From: G963720475 sp963720475
Lineage (GTDB): Bacteria > Actinomycetota > Thermoleophilia > Solirubrobacterales > Thermoleophilaceae
Assembly: GCA_963720475.1 (NCBI GenBank)
Contig: OY970394.1
Location: forward strand, 1,674,001-1,738,000
Direction of reading: 5' to 3'
DNA length: 64,000 bases
Both the position numbers and the translations under genes were made by a program. Position 1 is the stretch's first letter; each line of letters opens with the position of its first letter. Shown here piece by piece: positions 25,556 through 34,264 of the stretch. Under the pieces are notes generated by a model. It searched no databases, was not told the origin of the DNA, and saw only the letters and a list, made by a program, of their open reading frames with translations.

Positions 25556-26428
25556 ATGACCCGCACGACTCGTCGCCGTACGGCCACGATCGCTCTGCGC
25601 ATCAGGCGCCGCGATCGCAGCGCTGGCACTGACGCCATCCGATTCCGCCTCCCTGACGGTCTACCCGGAGCTCAGCGCCCGGCTCGTCGGGAAGCCCGCC
25701 AACCTCGAGCGCGACCAAGGAGCTGACCCAGATCGCGCCGGGTGCGAGAGTTCGAGGAAAGCGCCACGTTGACATCAACAACGGCACGCCGGGGCACTCG
25801 CCGGCGCATCAAGCCGGGCTTCTACTCTCGAAGGACGGCAAGAGGCGTCTGCAGGCGCGATCGCGCCGTTACAAGCTCCCCGGGTTCAAGACGCAGCGGC
25901 ACCGCTGGGGCGCTTGCAAGCTTCGGGTCCGCGACGGTCCCGAAGGCCATGAAGCCGCGCAAGTACACGATCATCATCTGTGCGGACGCCGACAAGGAGA
26001 TCAAGGAGACCGACGAGAAGAACAACTGCAGCCGGTCGCACAACCCGAGCATCACGGTCGTCGGAACGGGCGGGGGCACCGGCCCCACGACCCCCCCGGT
26101 CACACCGCCGGCGGCCGGACAGCTCGCAATCAATTGTCCGCCGGACGCGGTCTACCCGGAGGGGACGGTCATCACGGTCAACGGCGCGGTCGGGGGAGCC
26201 CCCGCGGGAACACCGGTCACGGTGAAGTACTTCGACGGGCTCTCGGGGGCGGACCCCACGTTCAACCCCACGACCGACGCGAACGGTTTCTTCTCGGCGA
26301 GCCACGCCCCGGTCAACGAGTTCGGCCCAGGCAGCACGCAGCAGTGGTACGCAGCTGTCGAATACACCCCACCTGGGGCCGTTGGGGCCCAGCGGGCGAA
26401 CTGCTCCTTCCGAATCAAGAAGCCCTAG
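25556..26428 (+). CDS. Secreted CARDB-domain protein, frameshifted
   Basis: AGGGAGG at 25542-25548 precedes ATG 25556. After a basic start, a shifted frame gives the signal-peptide core SGAAIAALALTPSDSASL. A CARDB-like adhesion domain follows in another frame (VDINNGTPGHSPAHQAGLLL, SKDGKR), and continues in the final frame as AMKPRKYTIIICADADKEIK and ETDEKNNC. A Thr/Pro linker then leads to an Ig-like domain with INCPPDAVYPEGTVITVNGA and stop at 26428. At least three indels fall before 25930. Likely a cell-surface or secreted protein. It converges on the ABC genes. Confidence 0.6.
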
Positions 26429-26432
26429 CGGC

Positions 26433-28251
26433 CTACGCCGCCTGCTCGGCCCAGTCGCGGTACAGCCGCGCGTAGGCGCCGCCGGCCTCGATCAGCTCGT
26501 CGTGGGTGCCCTCCTCGGCGATGCGGCCGTGGTCGAGCACGACTATCCGCCCGGCGCCGCGGATCGTTGACAGCCGGTGGGCGATGACGATCGCGGTGCG
26601 CCCCGCCAGCAGCCGGCGCAGCCCCGCTTCGATCCGCGCCTCGGTGTGGACGTCAACGTTCGAGGTCGCCTCGTCGAGGATCAGGATCCGCGGGTCGGCG
26701 GCGGCCGCGCGCGCGAACGCGACCAGCTGGCGCTGCCCGGCGGATAGGTGGCCGCCCCGCTCGCCGACCTCCGTCTCGTAGCCCTCGGGCAGCCGCTCGA
26801 TGAACTCGTGCGCGCCGACGGCGCGCGCCGCCTGCTCGACGTCGCTCCTCCGCCGCGTCGTGGGCGCCGAAGGCGATGTTGTCGCGGATCGTGCCTGAGA
26901 AGAGGAAGCCCTCCTGGGGGACGATCCCGAGCTGCGCGCGCAGCGACTGCTCGGTCACGGCGCGCAGGTCGTGGCCGTCCACGAGCACGGCGCCGCGGGT
27001 CGGGTCGTAGAAGCGCCCGACGAGCTTCGCCAGCGTCGATTTGCCGGCACCGGTCGCACCGACGAGCGCGACGGTCTGTCCCGGCGGGACGTGGAGCGAC
27101 ACTCCGTCCAACGCGAGCGCAGCCTCCGCGTCCTCGGGTGCGTAGGAGAACGACACGTCGTCGAACTCGATCTCGCCACGCAGCTTCGACAGCTCGATCG
27201 CGTCGTCGCGGTCGCGCACGTCGGGCTCCTCGTCGAGCAACTCGAAGACCTTGTCGAGCGCCGCCATCCCCGCCTGGTAGGTCGTGTAGAACTGCGACAG
27301 CGACTGGATCGGGTCGAAGAAGGACTGTACGTAGAAGACGAACGACGCGAGCACGCCGATCGTCACCCCGTCGCCCGCGATCACCTGGTTGCCGCCGTAG
27401 AGCAGGATCGCCGCCGTCGCGACCACCGACAGCAGTTCGACCGAGGGGAAGTAGGCCGCGTTCAGGTGGACCGTGCGCATGTTCGCCTCGCGGTTCTCGT
27501 CATTGAGCTCCGTGTAGCGGCCCTTGTGGCGCTCCTCCTGTCCGAACGCCCGCACGACGCGGATCCCCGAGAGCGTCTCCTGGAGGTAGGCGGTAATCCC
27601 CGCGATCTTCTCGCGCGTGAGCCGGTAGGCGCCCGCCGAAGCAAGCCGGAACGCGATGCTCCCGAGTGCGAGCAGCGGGAAGACGAGGAAGGTGATCAGC
27701 GCGAGCTCGACGTCGAGCACGAGCAGGATCACCGCGGTTCCGATCAGCGTGAGCGATGACGAGAACAGCGTCACCACCCCGTCGGTGACGAGCTGGTCGA
27801 GCGCCTGGACGTCGTTCGTCAGCCGCGAGATCAGCACGCCCGGCCGGTTGCGCGAGTAGAAGCCGACCGACAGGCGTTGGAGCTGGGCGAAGATCCGCAG
27901 CCGCAGGTCCTGCAGCGCGCGCTGGCCGACCCAGTTGACGAGGTAGGTCTGCGCCGAGCTCGCGCCCCAGTTGACGAGCGCACTGAGGAGGAAGAGCGCG
28001 GCGATCACGTACAGCGCGGTCAGCGAACCCCCCTTGACGCCGTCGTCCACCGCTCGGCCGGCGAGGTACGGCGGCGCGAGCGAAGCGGCCGTCGCAAGCA
28101 CGAGCGCGACGAACATCAGGATCACGCGGGTGCGGTAGGGGCGGAGCAGCACGAGCACGCCGCGCAGCTTTCGCCCGCGCTCGTCCTCGCCGCGGAAAAG
28201 GCGCCACAGCGTGCCGGCGCGCGCCTTGATCGCCGCCGCGCGGGCGCTCAC
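26433..28251 (-). CDS. ABC exporter subunit (TM-NBD), one frameshift
   Basis: A full-length type IV ABC exporter half of about 605 residues. Six membrane helices occupy residues 30-320, followed by a nucleotide-binding domain with Walker A VGATGAGKSTLAKLVGR. The frame breaks near 26841-26850; removing one base restores the signature LSAGQRQLVAFARA, Walker B ILILDEAT and the H-loop IVIAHRLSTIR. The tail ends LYRDWAEQAA at the stop 26433-26435. It overlaps its partner by four bases, forming a heterodimeric multidrug/lipid-type exporter. Confidence 0.85.
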
Positions 28252-30011
28252 AGGCCCACCTCCTCGCGTTCCGCGTCCTTGCGCGTGAGGAAGACTTGGT
28301 CCGGCAGCCCCTGTTCCACGATGCGCCGGTAGAGCTCGGACGACTCGAGCAGCTCGTCGTGCGTGCCGACGGCCGCCATCCGGCCCTCCTCGAGCACCGC
28401 GACCCGATCGGCCAGGGAGATCGTCGAGAGCCGGTGGGCGATCACGATCGTCGTGCGGTTGCGCATGACCTCGCCGAGCGCCTCCTTGATACGGGACTCG
28501 GTCGTGGCGTCCACGCTCGAGGTTGCGTCGTCGAGGATCAGGATCCGCGGCTGGGCGAGCAGGGCGCGCGCGATCGCGACGCGCTGCCGTTGGCCGCCCG
28601 AGAGCGTCAGGCCGCGCTCACCGACGCGAGTCTCATAGCCGTCCGGCAGCGATTCGACGAACTCGTCGAGGCCCGCGCGCCGCGCCGCGTCCTCGACTTC
28701 GGCGTCGGTCGCCTCCTCCCGCGCGTAAGCGATGTTCTCGCGCAGGCTGGCGGAGAAGAGGAACGCGTCATCGGCGACGAGCGCCGTCTGCTGCCGCAGC
28801 GACCCAAGCTCGACCGATCGCACGTCGGCGCCGTCGATCGAGACGCTCCCGCCGGTGACGTCGTAGAGGCGCGGGACGAGCGCCGACAGCGTGGTCTTGC
28901 CGCTCGCGGTCGCGCCGACGAGGGCCATCGTCTCGCCCGCCTCGATCGTGAGGTCGACGTCCTCGAGCACCGGGCCGCCCTCCTCATAGGCGAACGAGAC
29001 GCCGCGGAATTCGATCCGCCCGCGACCATCGGGAAGTGGCGGAGCGTCCGGTTCGGTGACGAGTTGGGGGTCGCGATCGAGGATCTCGAAAACGCGCGCC
29101 CCTGACGCGACCGCGCGCTGGGACATGCCGAGCGCCATGCCGAGCCAGCGGGAGGGGCCGGTCAGCATCACGACGTAGCCGTAGAAGGCGACGAACTCGC
29201 CCACGGTGATCGTCCCGTTGATGGCCTGGCTGCCGCCGATCAAGAGCACGGCGGCGAGGCCGACCTGGGGCAGAAAGCCGATCAGCGGCGTGTAGAAGGC
29301 GTTCAGACGCGTGGTCACAATCGCCTGCGAGAAGACGCGCCCGACCGTGTCGCGGAAGCGCGCGAACTGGCGCGCCTCCTGGGCGAACGCCTTCACCACC
29401 CGCACCCCGGTCACGTTCTCCTCAGCGTCGGCGGTCAGCTCGGCGATTCGCTGTTGGACTTCCTGCTGCGCCGGCCGGTTGCGGATGCCGTAGCGGAACG
29501 CGACCCAGATCAGAAACGGCGTCGGGGCGAGCGCGACCAGCGCAAGCAACGGGTTTACGGCCAGCATCACGACCGCGACGATCAGGATCGTCAGCGCCGA
29601 TTGCATGATGAAGATCAGGCCGTAGCCGAGGAAGAAGCGGACGGCCTGCAGGTCCACGGTCGAGCGCGACATCAACTGGCCGGTCTGCTGTCCGTCGAAG
29701 AACCCGAGCTCGAGCCGCTGCAGGTGCGCGTACATCAGGTTGCGCAGGTCGAACTCGACGCCGAGCGAGACGCGGCCGGCGATCAGCCGGCGGGAGACGC
29801 TGAACACGAGCCGGAGGAGTCCCGCGCCGAGGATCGCCGCGGCGAGCGGCCACAGGTTCGGATCCTCGGCGACGACCTCGTCGACGGTCTCGCCGACGAG
29901 CAGCGGGATCAGCACGCCGGCGCCCATCGCCGCCGCCGCGAGCAGGAGCGACGCGATCACGCCCCTGCGGTAGGGGCGGAGGAAGCCGAGCAGCCGCCAG
30001 AAGACCTTCAC
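28248..30011 (-). CDS. ABC exporter subunit (TM-NBD), intact
   Basis: A 587-residue ABC exporter half. Six membrane segments lie in residues 15-310. The NBD has Walker A VGATASGKTTLSALVPR, signature LTLSGGQRQRVAIARALL, Walker B ILILDDATSSVD and switch IVIAHRLSTISLAD. Walker B is followed by Asp (DD) instead of the catalytic Glu, so this site is probably degenerate and ATP hydrolysis would fall to the partner, as in many heterodimeric exporters. GTG start at 30011; two overlapping TAAAGT hexamers lie just upstream. Confidence 0.93.
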   Translation of the reverse strand: MKVFWRLLGFLRPYRRGVIASLLLAAAAMGAGVLIPLLVGETVDEVVAEDPNLWPLAAAILGAGLLRLVFSVSRRLIAGRVSLGVEFDLRNLMYAHLQRLELGFFDGQQTGQLMSRSTVDLQAVRFFLGYGLIFIMQSALTILIVAVVMLAVNPLLALVALAPTPFLIWVAFRYGIRNRPAQQEVQQRIAELTADAEENVTGVRVVKAFAQEARQFARFRDTVGRVFSQAIVTTRLNAFYTPLIGFLPQVGLAAVLLIGGSQAINGTITVGEFVAFYGYVVMLTGPSRWLGMALGMSQRAVASGARVFEILDRDPQLVTEPDAPPLPDGRGRIEFRGVSFAYEEGGPVLEDVDLTIEAGETMALVGATASGKTTLSALVPRLYDVTGGSVSIDGADVRSVELGSLRQQTALVADDAFLFSASLRENIAYAREEATDAEVEDAARRAGLDEFVESLPDGYETRVGERGLTLSGGQRQRVAIARALLAQPRILILDDATSSVDATTESRIKEALGEVMRNRTTIVIAHRLSTISLADRVAVLEEGRMAAVGTHDELLESSELYRRIVEQGLPDQVFLTRKDAEREEVGL

Positions 30012-30019
30012 GCGCTAAT

Positions 30020-30030
30020 ACTTTACTTTA
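30020..30030 (-). promoter_or_regulatory. Tandem TAAAGT -10 hexamers before ABC operon
   Basis: On the minus strand two overlapping TAAAGT words (30030-30025 and 30025-30020) precede the GTG at 30011, the nearer by eight bases, in a locally AT-rich patch. Confidence 0.45.
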
Positions 30031-30125
30031 TGAAGGAGGTGGCCGGTTGTCCGAGCGGTGCTCGGCTTAGGCCGGCGACAGCCGGGTAGTCGAACAAGGC
30101 ACCCGAGCAGGAGGAGAGATCGAAA

Positions 30126-30476
30126 ATGGATGCTGGAACGATCGTCCTGATCGCTGTTGGCGCAGTCGTGTTGCTCTGTCTCGCCGTGCTCATCGGGCGG
30201 TTTGCCCGCAGGCGGCGCGAGGTTCGTAAGCTCGAGCGCCGCCGCGGCGAGGCCGTCGACCACCACCGCCAGGAAGCGGAGGTTCGTCACGCGCGGGCCG
30301 ACATCGCCAGCCAGCGCGCAGAGCTCGAGCGGGCCGAGGCGGAGCTGCAGGAGCAGCGCGCCCAGCTACACGAGCGCGGTCTCGCGGATGAGCAGCTCAC
30401 AGACGACGAGTTGGAAGACGGCCGGCAGCCGGAGGAAGCGCTCGAACGCGATCGCCGCCTGACGGCAGAGCGTTGA
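30126..30476 (+). CDS. Small membrane-anchored coiled-coil protein
   Basis: A 116-residue protein. One N-terminal helix (GTIVLIAVGAVVLLCLAVLI, residues 4-23) is followed by a basic stop-transfer stretch RFARRRREVRKLERRR. A long charged helix to about residue 90 is likely a coiled coil (EAEVRHARADIASQRAELER). Ribosome site AGGAGGAGAG precedes the ATG. No family recognised. Expected to sit in the membrane with the helix in the cytosol. Confidence 0.7.
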   Translation: MDAGTIVLIAVGAVVLLCLAVLIGRFARRRREVRKLERRRGEAVDHHRQEAEVRHARADIASQRAELERAEAELQEQRAQLHERGLADEQLTDDELEDGRQPEEALERDRRLTAER

Positions 30477-30504
30477 CGCTGCCGCGGTCGGCAGAACTGA
30501 GCGA

Positions 30505-30577
30505 TAGCTCCGCCTGGATTCGAACCAGGGACCTCACGATTATGAGTCGTGCGCTCTAACCGCTGAGCTACGGAGCC
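30505..30577 (-). tRNA. tRNA-Met (CAT anticodon, elongator type)
   Basis: A full cloverleaf on the minus strand. The acceptor is GGCTCCG (30577-30571) with CGGAGCT (30512-30506), with a G-U first pair and discriminator A. The D arm is GCTCAGCGGTTAGAGC, the anticodon arm CACGA-CTCATAA-TCGTG, and the T arm CCTGGTTCGAATCCAGG. The anticodon stem CGACTCATAATCG is typical of elongator methionine rather than lysidine-Ile. CCA is not encoded. Confidence 0.93.
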
Positions 30578-30630
30578 GCAGCCTCAGCATACGCAGTCGT
30601 GTAGTGCCGGTTCGGGATACTGCGCGTGCG

Positions 30631-31041
30631 ATGTCGCAGGAGAACGTGGAGACCGTGCGGCGAATGCTCGAAGCCATGAACGCTCGCAACGTGGAGGGCA
30701 TGGAACAGCTGATAACACCCGACATGGAGTGGCGGCCGGTCCTCACGGCCGGGGGTGATCTGGAACGTCCTGTCTACCGCGGCACGGCCGGAATCGGGGA
30801 GTACTTCGCGGATCTCGACGAGACCTTCGAGGGCACGGAAGCGCGAGTAGTCGAGTTGGAGCCCATCGGACCGACCCACGTTCTCTTCGGCGGGGTGGTC
30901 ACGGCCCGGGGACGCCAGAGCGGCGTCCCGATCGAACAGGAGATCTGGGCGCTCTTCGAGCTGCGCGACGGCAAGATCCGGCGCGGCGCCGCCCATCGCA
31001 CGAAGGCCGAGGCCCTCGCGGCCACGGGGTCATCGGAATAG
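30631..31041 (+). CDS. SnoaL-like / NTF2-fold protein
   Basis: A 136-residue protein beginning MSQENVETVRRMLEAMNARN, the standard opening of the large SnoaL-like family in this group. PDMEWRPV and a final strand with EIWALFELRDGKIRR follow. ATG 30631 is chosen over an in-frame GTG at 30604 on this basis. It forms a cone-shaped pocket in relatives; the ligand or reaction here is unknown. A GATACT hexamer lies nine bases upstream. Confidence 0.8.
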   Translation: MSQENVETVRRMLEAMNARNVEGMEQLITPDMEWRPVLTAGGDLERPVYRGTAGIGEYFADLDETFEGTEARVVELEPIGPTHVLFGGVVTARGRQSGVPIEQEIWALFELRDGKIRRGAAHRTKAEALAATGSSE

Positions 31042-31052
31042 CGCGCGAGGTT

Positions 31053-31058
31053 TAGCCT
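31053..31058 (+). promoter_or_regulatory. -10 hexamer TAGCCT before formiminotransferase-like gene
   Basis: TAGCCT lies six bases before the ATG at 31065. Confidence 0.45.
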
Positions 31059-31064
31059 TGCCGG

Positions 31065-31949
31065 ATGCCGCCGATGCTGCTCGCCGTCCCGAACGCCAGT
31101 GAGGGGCGCAACACAGAGACGGTCGAGGCGATCGCGGGATCGTTCGGACACGCGCGGCTGCTCGACATCCACTCGGACCCCGACCACAACCGCAGCGTGT
31201 TCACGCTCGCGGCGCCGCAGGGCGAGCTGGCCGCCGGGCTGCTCGAAGGGGCGCGCGCGGCGGTCGAGCGGATCGACCTGCGCGAGCACGACGGCGTACA
31301 CCCGCACGTGGGCGCGCTCGACGTCGCGCCCGTCGTCTATGTCGACGACGCCCAGCGGGGCGCCGCCTGCGCCGAGGCGCTGACCGCCGCCGCGCTGATC
31401 GGCGACGAGCTCGCGCTGCCCGTCTTCCTCTATGGCCAGCTCGCCACCGACCCCGGCAACCGCGAGCGCGCCGCTGTCCGCGACGGGGGTCCCGACCGCC
31501 TCGCCGAACGTCTCGCGGCGGGCGAGATCGAACCCGACGCGGGCCCGTCCGAGCTCCATCCGAGCGCCGGTGCCCTGCTCGTCACCGCGCGACCGCCGCT
31601 CGTCGCGTTCAACGTGGACCTCGCGGACGAAGACCTCGAGCTCGCGCGCGCGATCGCCGCCGAGATCCGGGAGTCCGCGGACGGCGGCCTCTCCGGCGTG
31701 CGCGCGATCGGGCTTCCCCTGCGAGAGCGCGGCTGCGCGCAGGTGTCCTGCAACGTCCATGACCACCGCGCCACACCGCTCGCAGAGATCGTCGAGCGCG
31801 TCCGCGCGCGCGCTGAGGTGGCCGGTGCCGAGCTCGTCGGCCTTGCTCCGCGCGCGGCGTTCGACGGCTTCCCCGAGGACGTCGAGCTGCGCGGCTTCGA
31901 CCCCGAGCTGCACCTGATCGAGAACGCGCTCGCGCGCCTCACCGCGTAG
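31065..31949 (+). CDS. Glutamate formimidoyltransferase-like protein (FtcD family)
   Basis: A 294-residue protein covering both formiminotransferase subdomains. The active-site region EHDGVHPHVGALDVAPVV has the His and GAxD of the family, although HPH replaces HPR. The opening VPNASEGRN and the central SAGALLVTARPPLVAFNVDL are also typical. Known members move a formimino or formyl group between glutamate and tetrahydrofolate. No histidine-degradation or cyclodeaminase gene is close, so the physiological role is uncertain. Confidence 0.8.
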   Translation: MPPMLLAVPNASEGRNTETVEAIAGSFGHARLLDIHSDPDHNRSVFTLAAPQGELAAGLLEGARAAVERIDLREHDGVHPHVGALDVAPVVYVDDAQRGAACAEALTAAALIGDELALPVFLYGQLATDPGNRERAAVRDGGPDRLAERLAAGEIEPDAGPSELHPSAGALLVTARPPLVAFNVDLADEDLELARAIAAEIRESADGGLSGVRAIGLPLRERGCAQVSCNVHDHRATPLAEIVERVRARAEVAGAELVGLAPRAAFDGFPEDVELRGFDPELHLIENALARLTA

Positions 31950-31952
31950 GCT
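31947..31952 (+). promoter_or_regulatory. -10 hexamer TAGGCT before small membrane protein
   Basis: TAGGCT starts with the stop codon of the previous gene and ends eight bases before the ATG at 31961. Confidence 0.4.
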
Positions 31953-31960
31953 GAAATCCG

Positions 31961-32326
31961 ATGGCTCAGAGCAAGCAGAAGCGCAAGCGGAAGCACCGCG
32001 GCACGCCCGCCGGCACGATCGAGCGCCCGGCGCACAACGCCGGCGCCCGGACGAAGGAGAAGGCGAAGCAGAAGTCGAAGCCGTCGGCCGACCAGCGCCG
32101 CGAGGAACGGCTGAACCGTGAGCCCACCTGGCGCGGCGCGATCAACCGCGCCGCGATCGCGGCGGGCGTGTTTGCCGTGATAACGGTCTTGCTGCTGAAG
32201 CAGAGTGTCGCGCAGGCGCTCGCGCTCGGCGCGTTCGCGTTCGTGCTCTACGTACCGAGCGGCTACTACATCGACCGCGCGCTCTACAACCGGCGCCAGC
32301 GCCAGCAGGGCAAGAGCGGCAAGTAG
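31961..32326 (+). CDS. Basic two-helix membrane protein, unknown
   Basis: A 121-residue protein. The first 60 residues are highly basic and likely disordered or nucleic-acid-binding (SKQKRKRKHRG, KEKAKQKSKPS). Two hydrophobic helices follow at about 65-82 and 87-104 (AALALGAFAFVLYVPSGYY-like), with a short basic tail. It resembles small actinobacterial membrane proteins of unknown role. It is spaced closely between the FtcD-like gene and the MBL gene. Confidence 0.65.
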   Translation: MAQSKQKRKRKHRGTPAGTIERPAHNAGARTKEKAKQKSKPSADQRREERLNREPTWRGAINRAAIAAGVFAVITVLLLKQSVAQALALGAFAFVLYVPSGYYIDRALYNRRQRQQGKSGK

Positions 32327-32329
32327 GCT
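32324..32329 (+). promoter_or_regulatory. -10 hexamer TAGGCT before MBL hydrolase
   Basis: TAGGCT overlaps the previous stop codon and lies nine bases before the ATG at 32339, slightly longer than the usual spacing in this window. Confidence 0.35.
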
Positions 32330-32338
32330 CTCGGGCTC

Positions 32339-32989
32339 ATGACGGAGCCGATCGAAGTCCGGATGTTCACGGTCGGGCCGGTGCAGGAGAACTGCTTCCT
32401 GTTCCGCCGCGAGGGCGCCGACGAGGCGCTGATCGTGGACCCCGGCGAGGAGCCCGAGCGACTGCTCGGCGCGATCGACGAGCTCGGCGTAAAGCTCGCG
32501 GGCATCCTGCTCACGCACACCCACTTCGACCACATCGGCGCCGTTGCGCCGGTCGCGAAGGCCACTGGCGCCGAGGTGTGGGTGCCCGAGCTCGAGAAGA
32601 TGGTCCTCGCCGACATCAACAGCTACGTGCCGCATCCGAGCCTCGGCACCTTCGAGAGCTACAACGCCGAGCACACGCTCAACGGGGGCGAGAAGCTCGA
32701 GCTCGCCGGCCTCGAGGTCGACGTCCTGCACACGCCGGGGCACAGCCCCGGACACGTGACGTTCTCGCTCCCGGACCAGCTCGCGATCTTCTCGGGCGAC
32801 GTCCTCTTCCAGGGGTCGGTCGGACGAGTGGACCTGCCGTTCGGCGATGGGCCGACGCTGATGGAGTCGCTGCGAATGCTCGTCGAGACCTTCCCCGAGG
32901 ACACGATCGTCTACCCGGGACACATGGGTGTGACCACGCTCGGCGCCGAGCGCGCGACCAACCCCTTCCTCGCCGAGCTCGACGCCTAG
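32339..32989 (+). CDS. MBL-fold metallo-hydrolase (glyoxalase II-like)
   Basis: A 216-residue metallo-beta-lactamase fold protein with metal motifs THTHFDHIGAV (residues 59-69), HTPGHSPGHVTF, FSGDVLF and YPGHMGVTTLGAE. These match the glyoxalase II-like/YcbL group, which hydrolyses thioesters such as S-lactoylglutathione analogues; the actinobacterial thiol is unknown here. It is followed by hisS 12 bases later; in many bacteria a similar hydrolase precedes hisS. Confidence 0.9.
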   Translation: MTEPIEVRMFTVGPVQENCFLFRREGADEALIVDPGEEPERLLGAIDELGVKLAGILLTHTHFDHIGAVAPVAKATGAEVWVPELEKMVLADINSYVPHPSLGTFESYNAEHTLNGGEKLELAGLEVDVLHTPGHSPGHVTFSLPDQLAIFSGDVLFQGSVGRVDLPFGDGPTLMESLRMLVETFPEDTIVYPGHMGVTTLGAERATNPFLAELDA

Positions 32990-33001
32990 CTAGGGAAGCA
33001 G

Positions 33002-34264
33002 GTGGCGGAGAAGAAGCTCCAGGCGCCGAAGGGCACGTTCGACGTGCTGCCCGAGGCGGGGCGGCGACGCCACGAGCTGCTGCGCGACAGCGCCGAGCTG
33101 CTCGAGCGCGCTGGCTACGGGCCGTTCGAGACGCCGGTGTTCGAGAGCACCGACCTGTTCGCGCGCGGCGTCGGGGAGACGACGGACATCGTCCAGAAGG
33201 AGATGTTCACCTTCTACGACCAGGGTGGCCGCTCGCTGACGCTCCGTCCCGAGGGCACCGCCGGCATCTGCCGCGCGTACATCGAGCACGGCATGCACAA
33301 GCTCCCGCAGCCGGTGAAGCTCTGGTACTGGGGCTCGTTCTTCCGTCACGAGACCCCGCAGGCGGGCCGCTTCCGCCAGTTCACGCAGGTGGGCGCCGAG
33401 GCGATCGGCTCCGACGACCCATCGCTCGACGCAGAGGCGATCCTGCTGCTCGCCGAGCTGCTCGAGCGCGCCGGAGCGAAGGGTCTGCGGCTGCGGCTGT
33501 CGAGCCTCGGCTCGCCCGCCGGCCGGGAGGCGTACGTCGATGAATTGCGCCAGCACCTGCGCTCGCACGAGGACGAGCTCTCCGACGAGGTGCGTCGCCG
33601 CCTCGATGCGAACCCGCTGCGAGCCTTCGACGCCGATCACGCCGGCACGCAGGCGGTGCTCGCGAGCGCGCCGCGCCTGCTCGACCGGCTCGAGGACGAG
33701 GACGCCGAGCACTTCGCCGCCGTGCGCGCGCTGCTCGACGACGCGGAATGCTCCTACGAGCTCGACCCGACGCTCGTCCGCGGTCTCGACTACTACACGC
33801 GCACGGTGTTCGAGTTCGAGAGCGACGCGCTCGGCGCGCAGAGCGGCGTCGGCGGTGGCGGGCGTTACGACGGGCTAGTCGAGCAGCTCGGCGGCCCCGC
33901 GACACCGGGCGTCGGCTGGGCCGCGGGAATCGAGCGGATCCTGCTCGCCTCCGATGCGGCATCGCCCGAGGCGCACCCGGCGGCGTTCGTCGCCTACGAC
34001 GCCGGCGCGGAGCCGAGCGAGGCGTTCCGCGTCGTGCGCGAGTTGCGCGCGGAGGGACTCGCCGCCGAGCTCGAGCAGGCCGGCCGCTCGCTCAAGGGCC
34101 AGCTCAAGCAGGCCGATCGCCTCGGCGCGCGTTGGGTGGTCATCGTCGGCGCCGACGGGGCCGACGAGGCGTACGTCGTGCGCGATATGGAGTCGGGCGA
34201 GCAGCGCCCGTTCGCCACGCGCGCGGATGCCGTCCGCGCGATCGCGGGGGACGGCGGAGCTTGA
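33002..34264 (+). CDS. hisS: Histidyl-tRNA synthetase
   Basis: A class II synthetase of 420 residues. N-terminal KGTFDVLPEAGRRRHELL, motif 2 with YWGSFFRHETPQAGRFRQF, the HisRS-specific RGLDYYTRTVFEFES, motif 3 GWAAGIERILL, and the anticodon-binding domain at about residues 325-420 are all intact. GTG 33002 is the first start. The stop overlaps the aspS TTG (TTGA). Confidence 0.97.
   Translation: MAEKKLQAPKGTFDVLPEAGRRRHELLRDSAELLERAGYGPFETPVFESTDLFARGVGETTDIVQKEMFTFYDQGGRSLTLRPEGTAGICRAYIEHGMHKLPQPVKLWYWGSFFRHETPQAGRFRQFTQVGAEAIGSDDPSLDAEAILLLAELLERAGAKGLRLRLSSLGSPAGREAYVDELRQHLRSHEDELSDEVRRRLDANPLRAFDADHAGTQAVLASAPRLLDRLEDEDAEHFAAVRALLDDAECSYELDPTLVRGLDYYTRTVFEFESDALGAQSGVGGGGRYDGLVEQLGGPATPGVGWAAGIERILLASDAASPEAHPAAFVAYDAGAEPSEAFRVVRELRAEGLAAELEQAGRSLKGQLKQADRLGARWVVIVGADGADEAYVVRDMESGEQRPFATRADAVRAIAGDGGA

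Noticed and set aside
24163..26000. Pseudogene cluster from genuine decay of lemA and neighbours
   Set aside because: Conserved protein continues across each break and no nonsense or large deletion is seen; sequence error is simpler.
30034..30112. A tRNA-like stretch with a class II D-arm (TTGTCCGAGCGGT) and a possible Leu-type anticodon loop after the ABC operon
   Set aside because: There is no proper T arm or matching acceptor stem. At most it is a decayed tRNA fragment.
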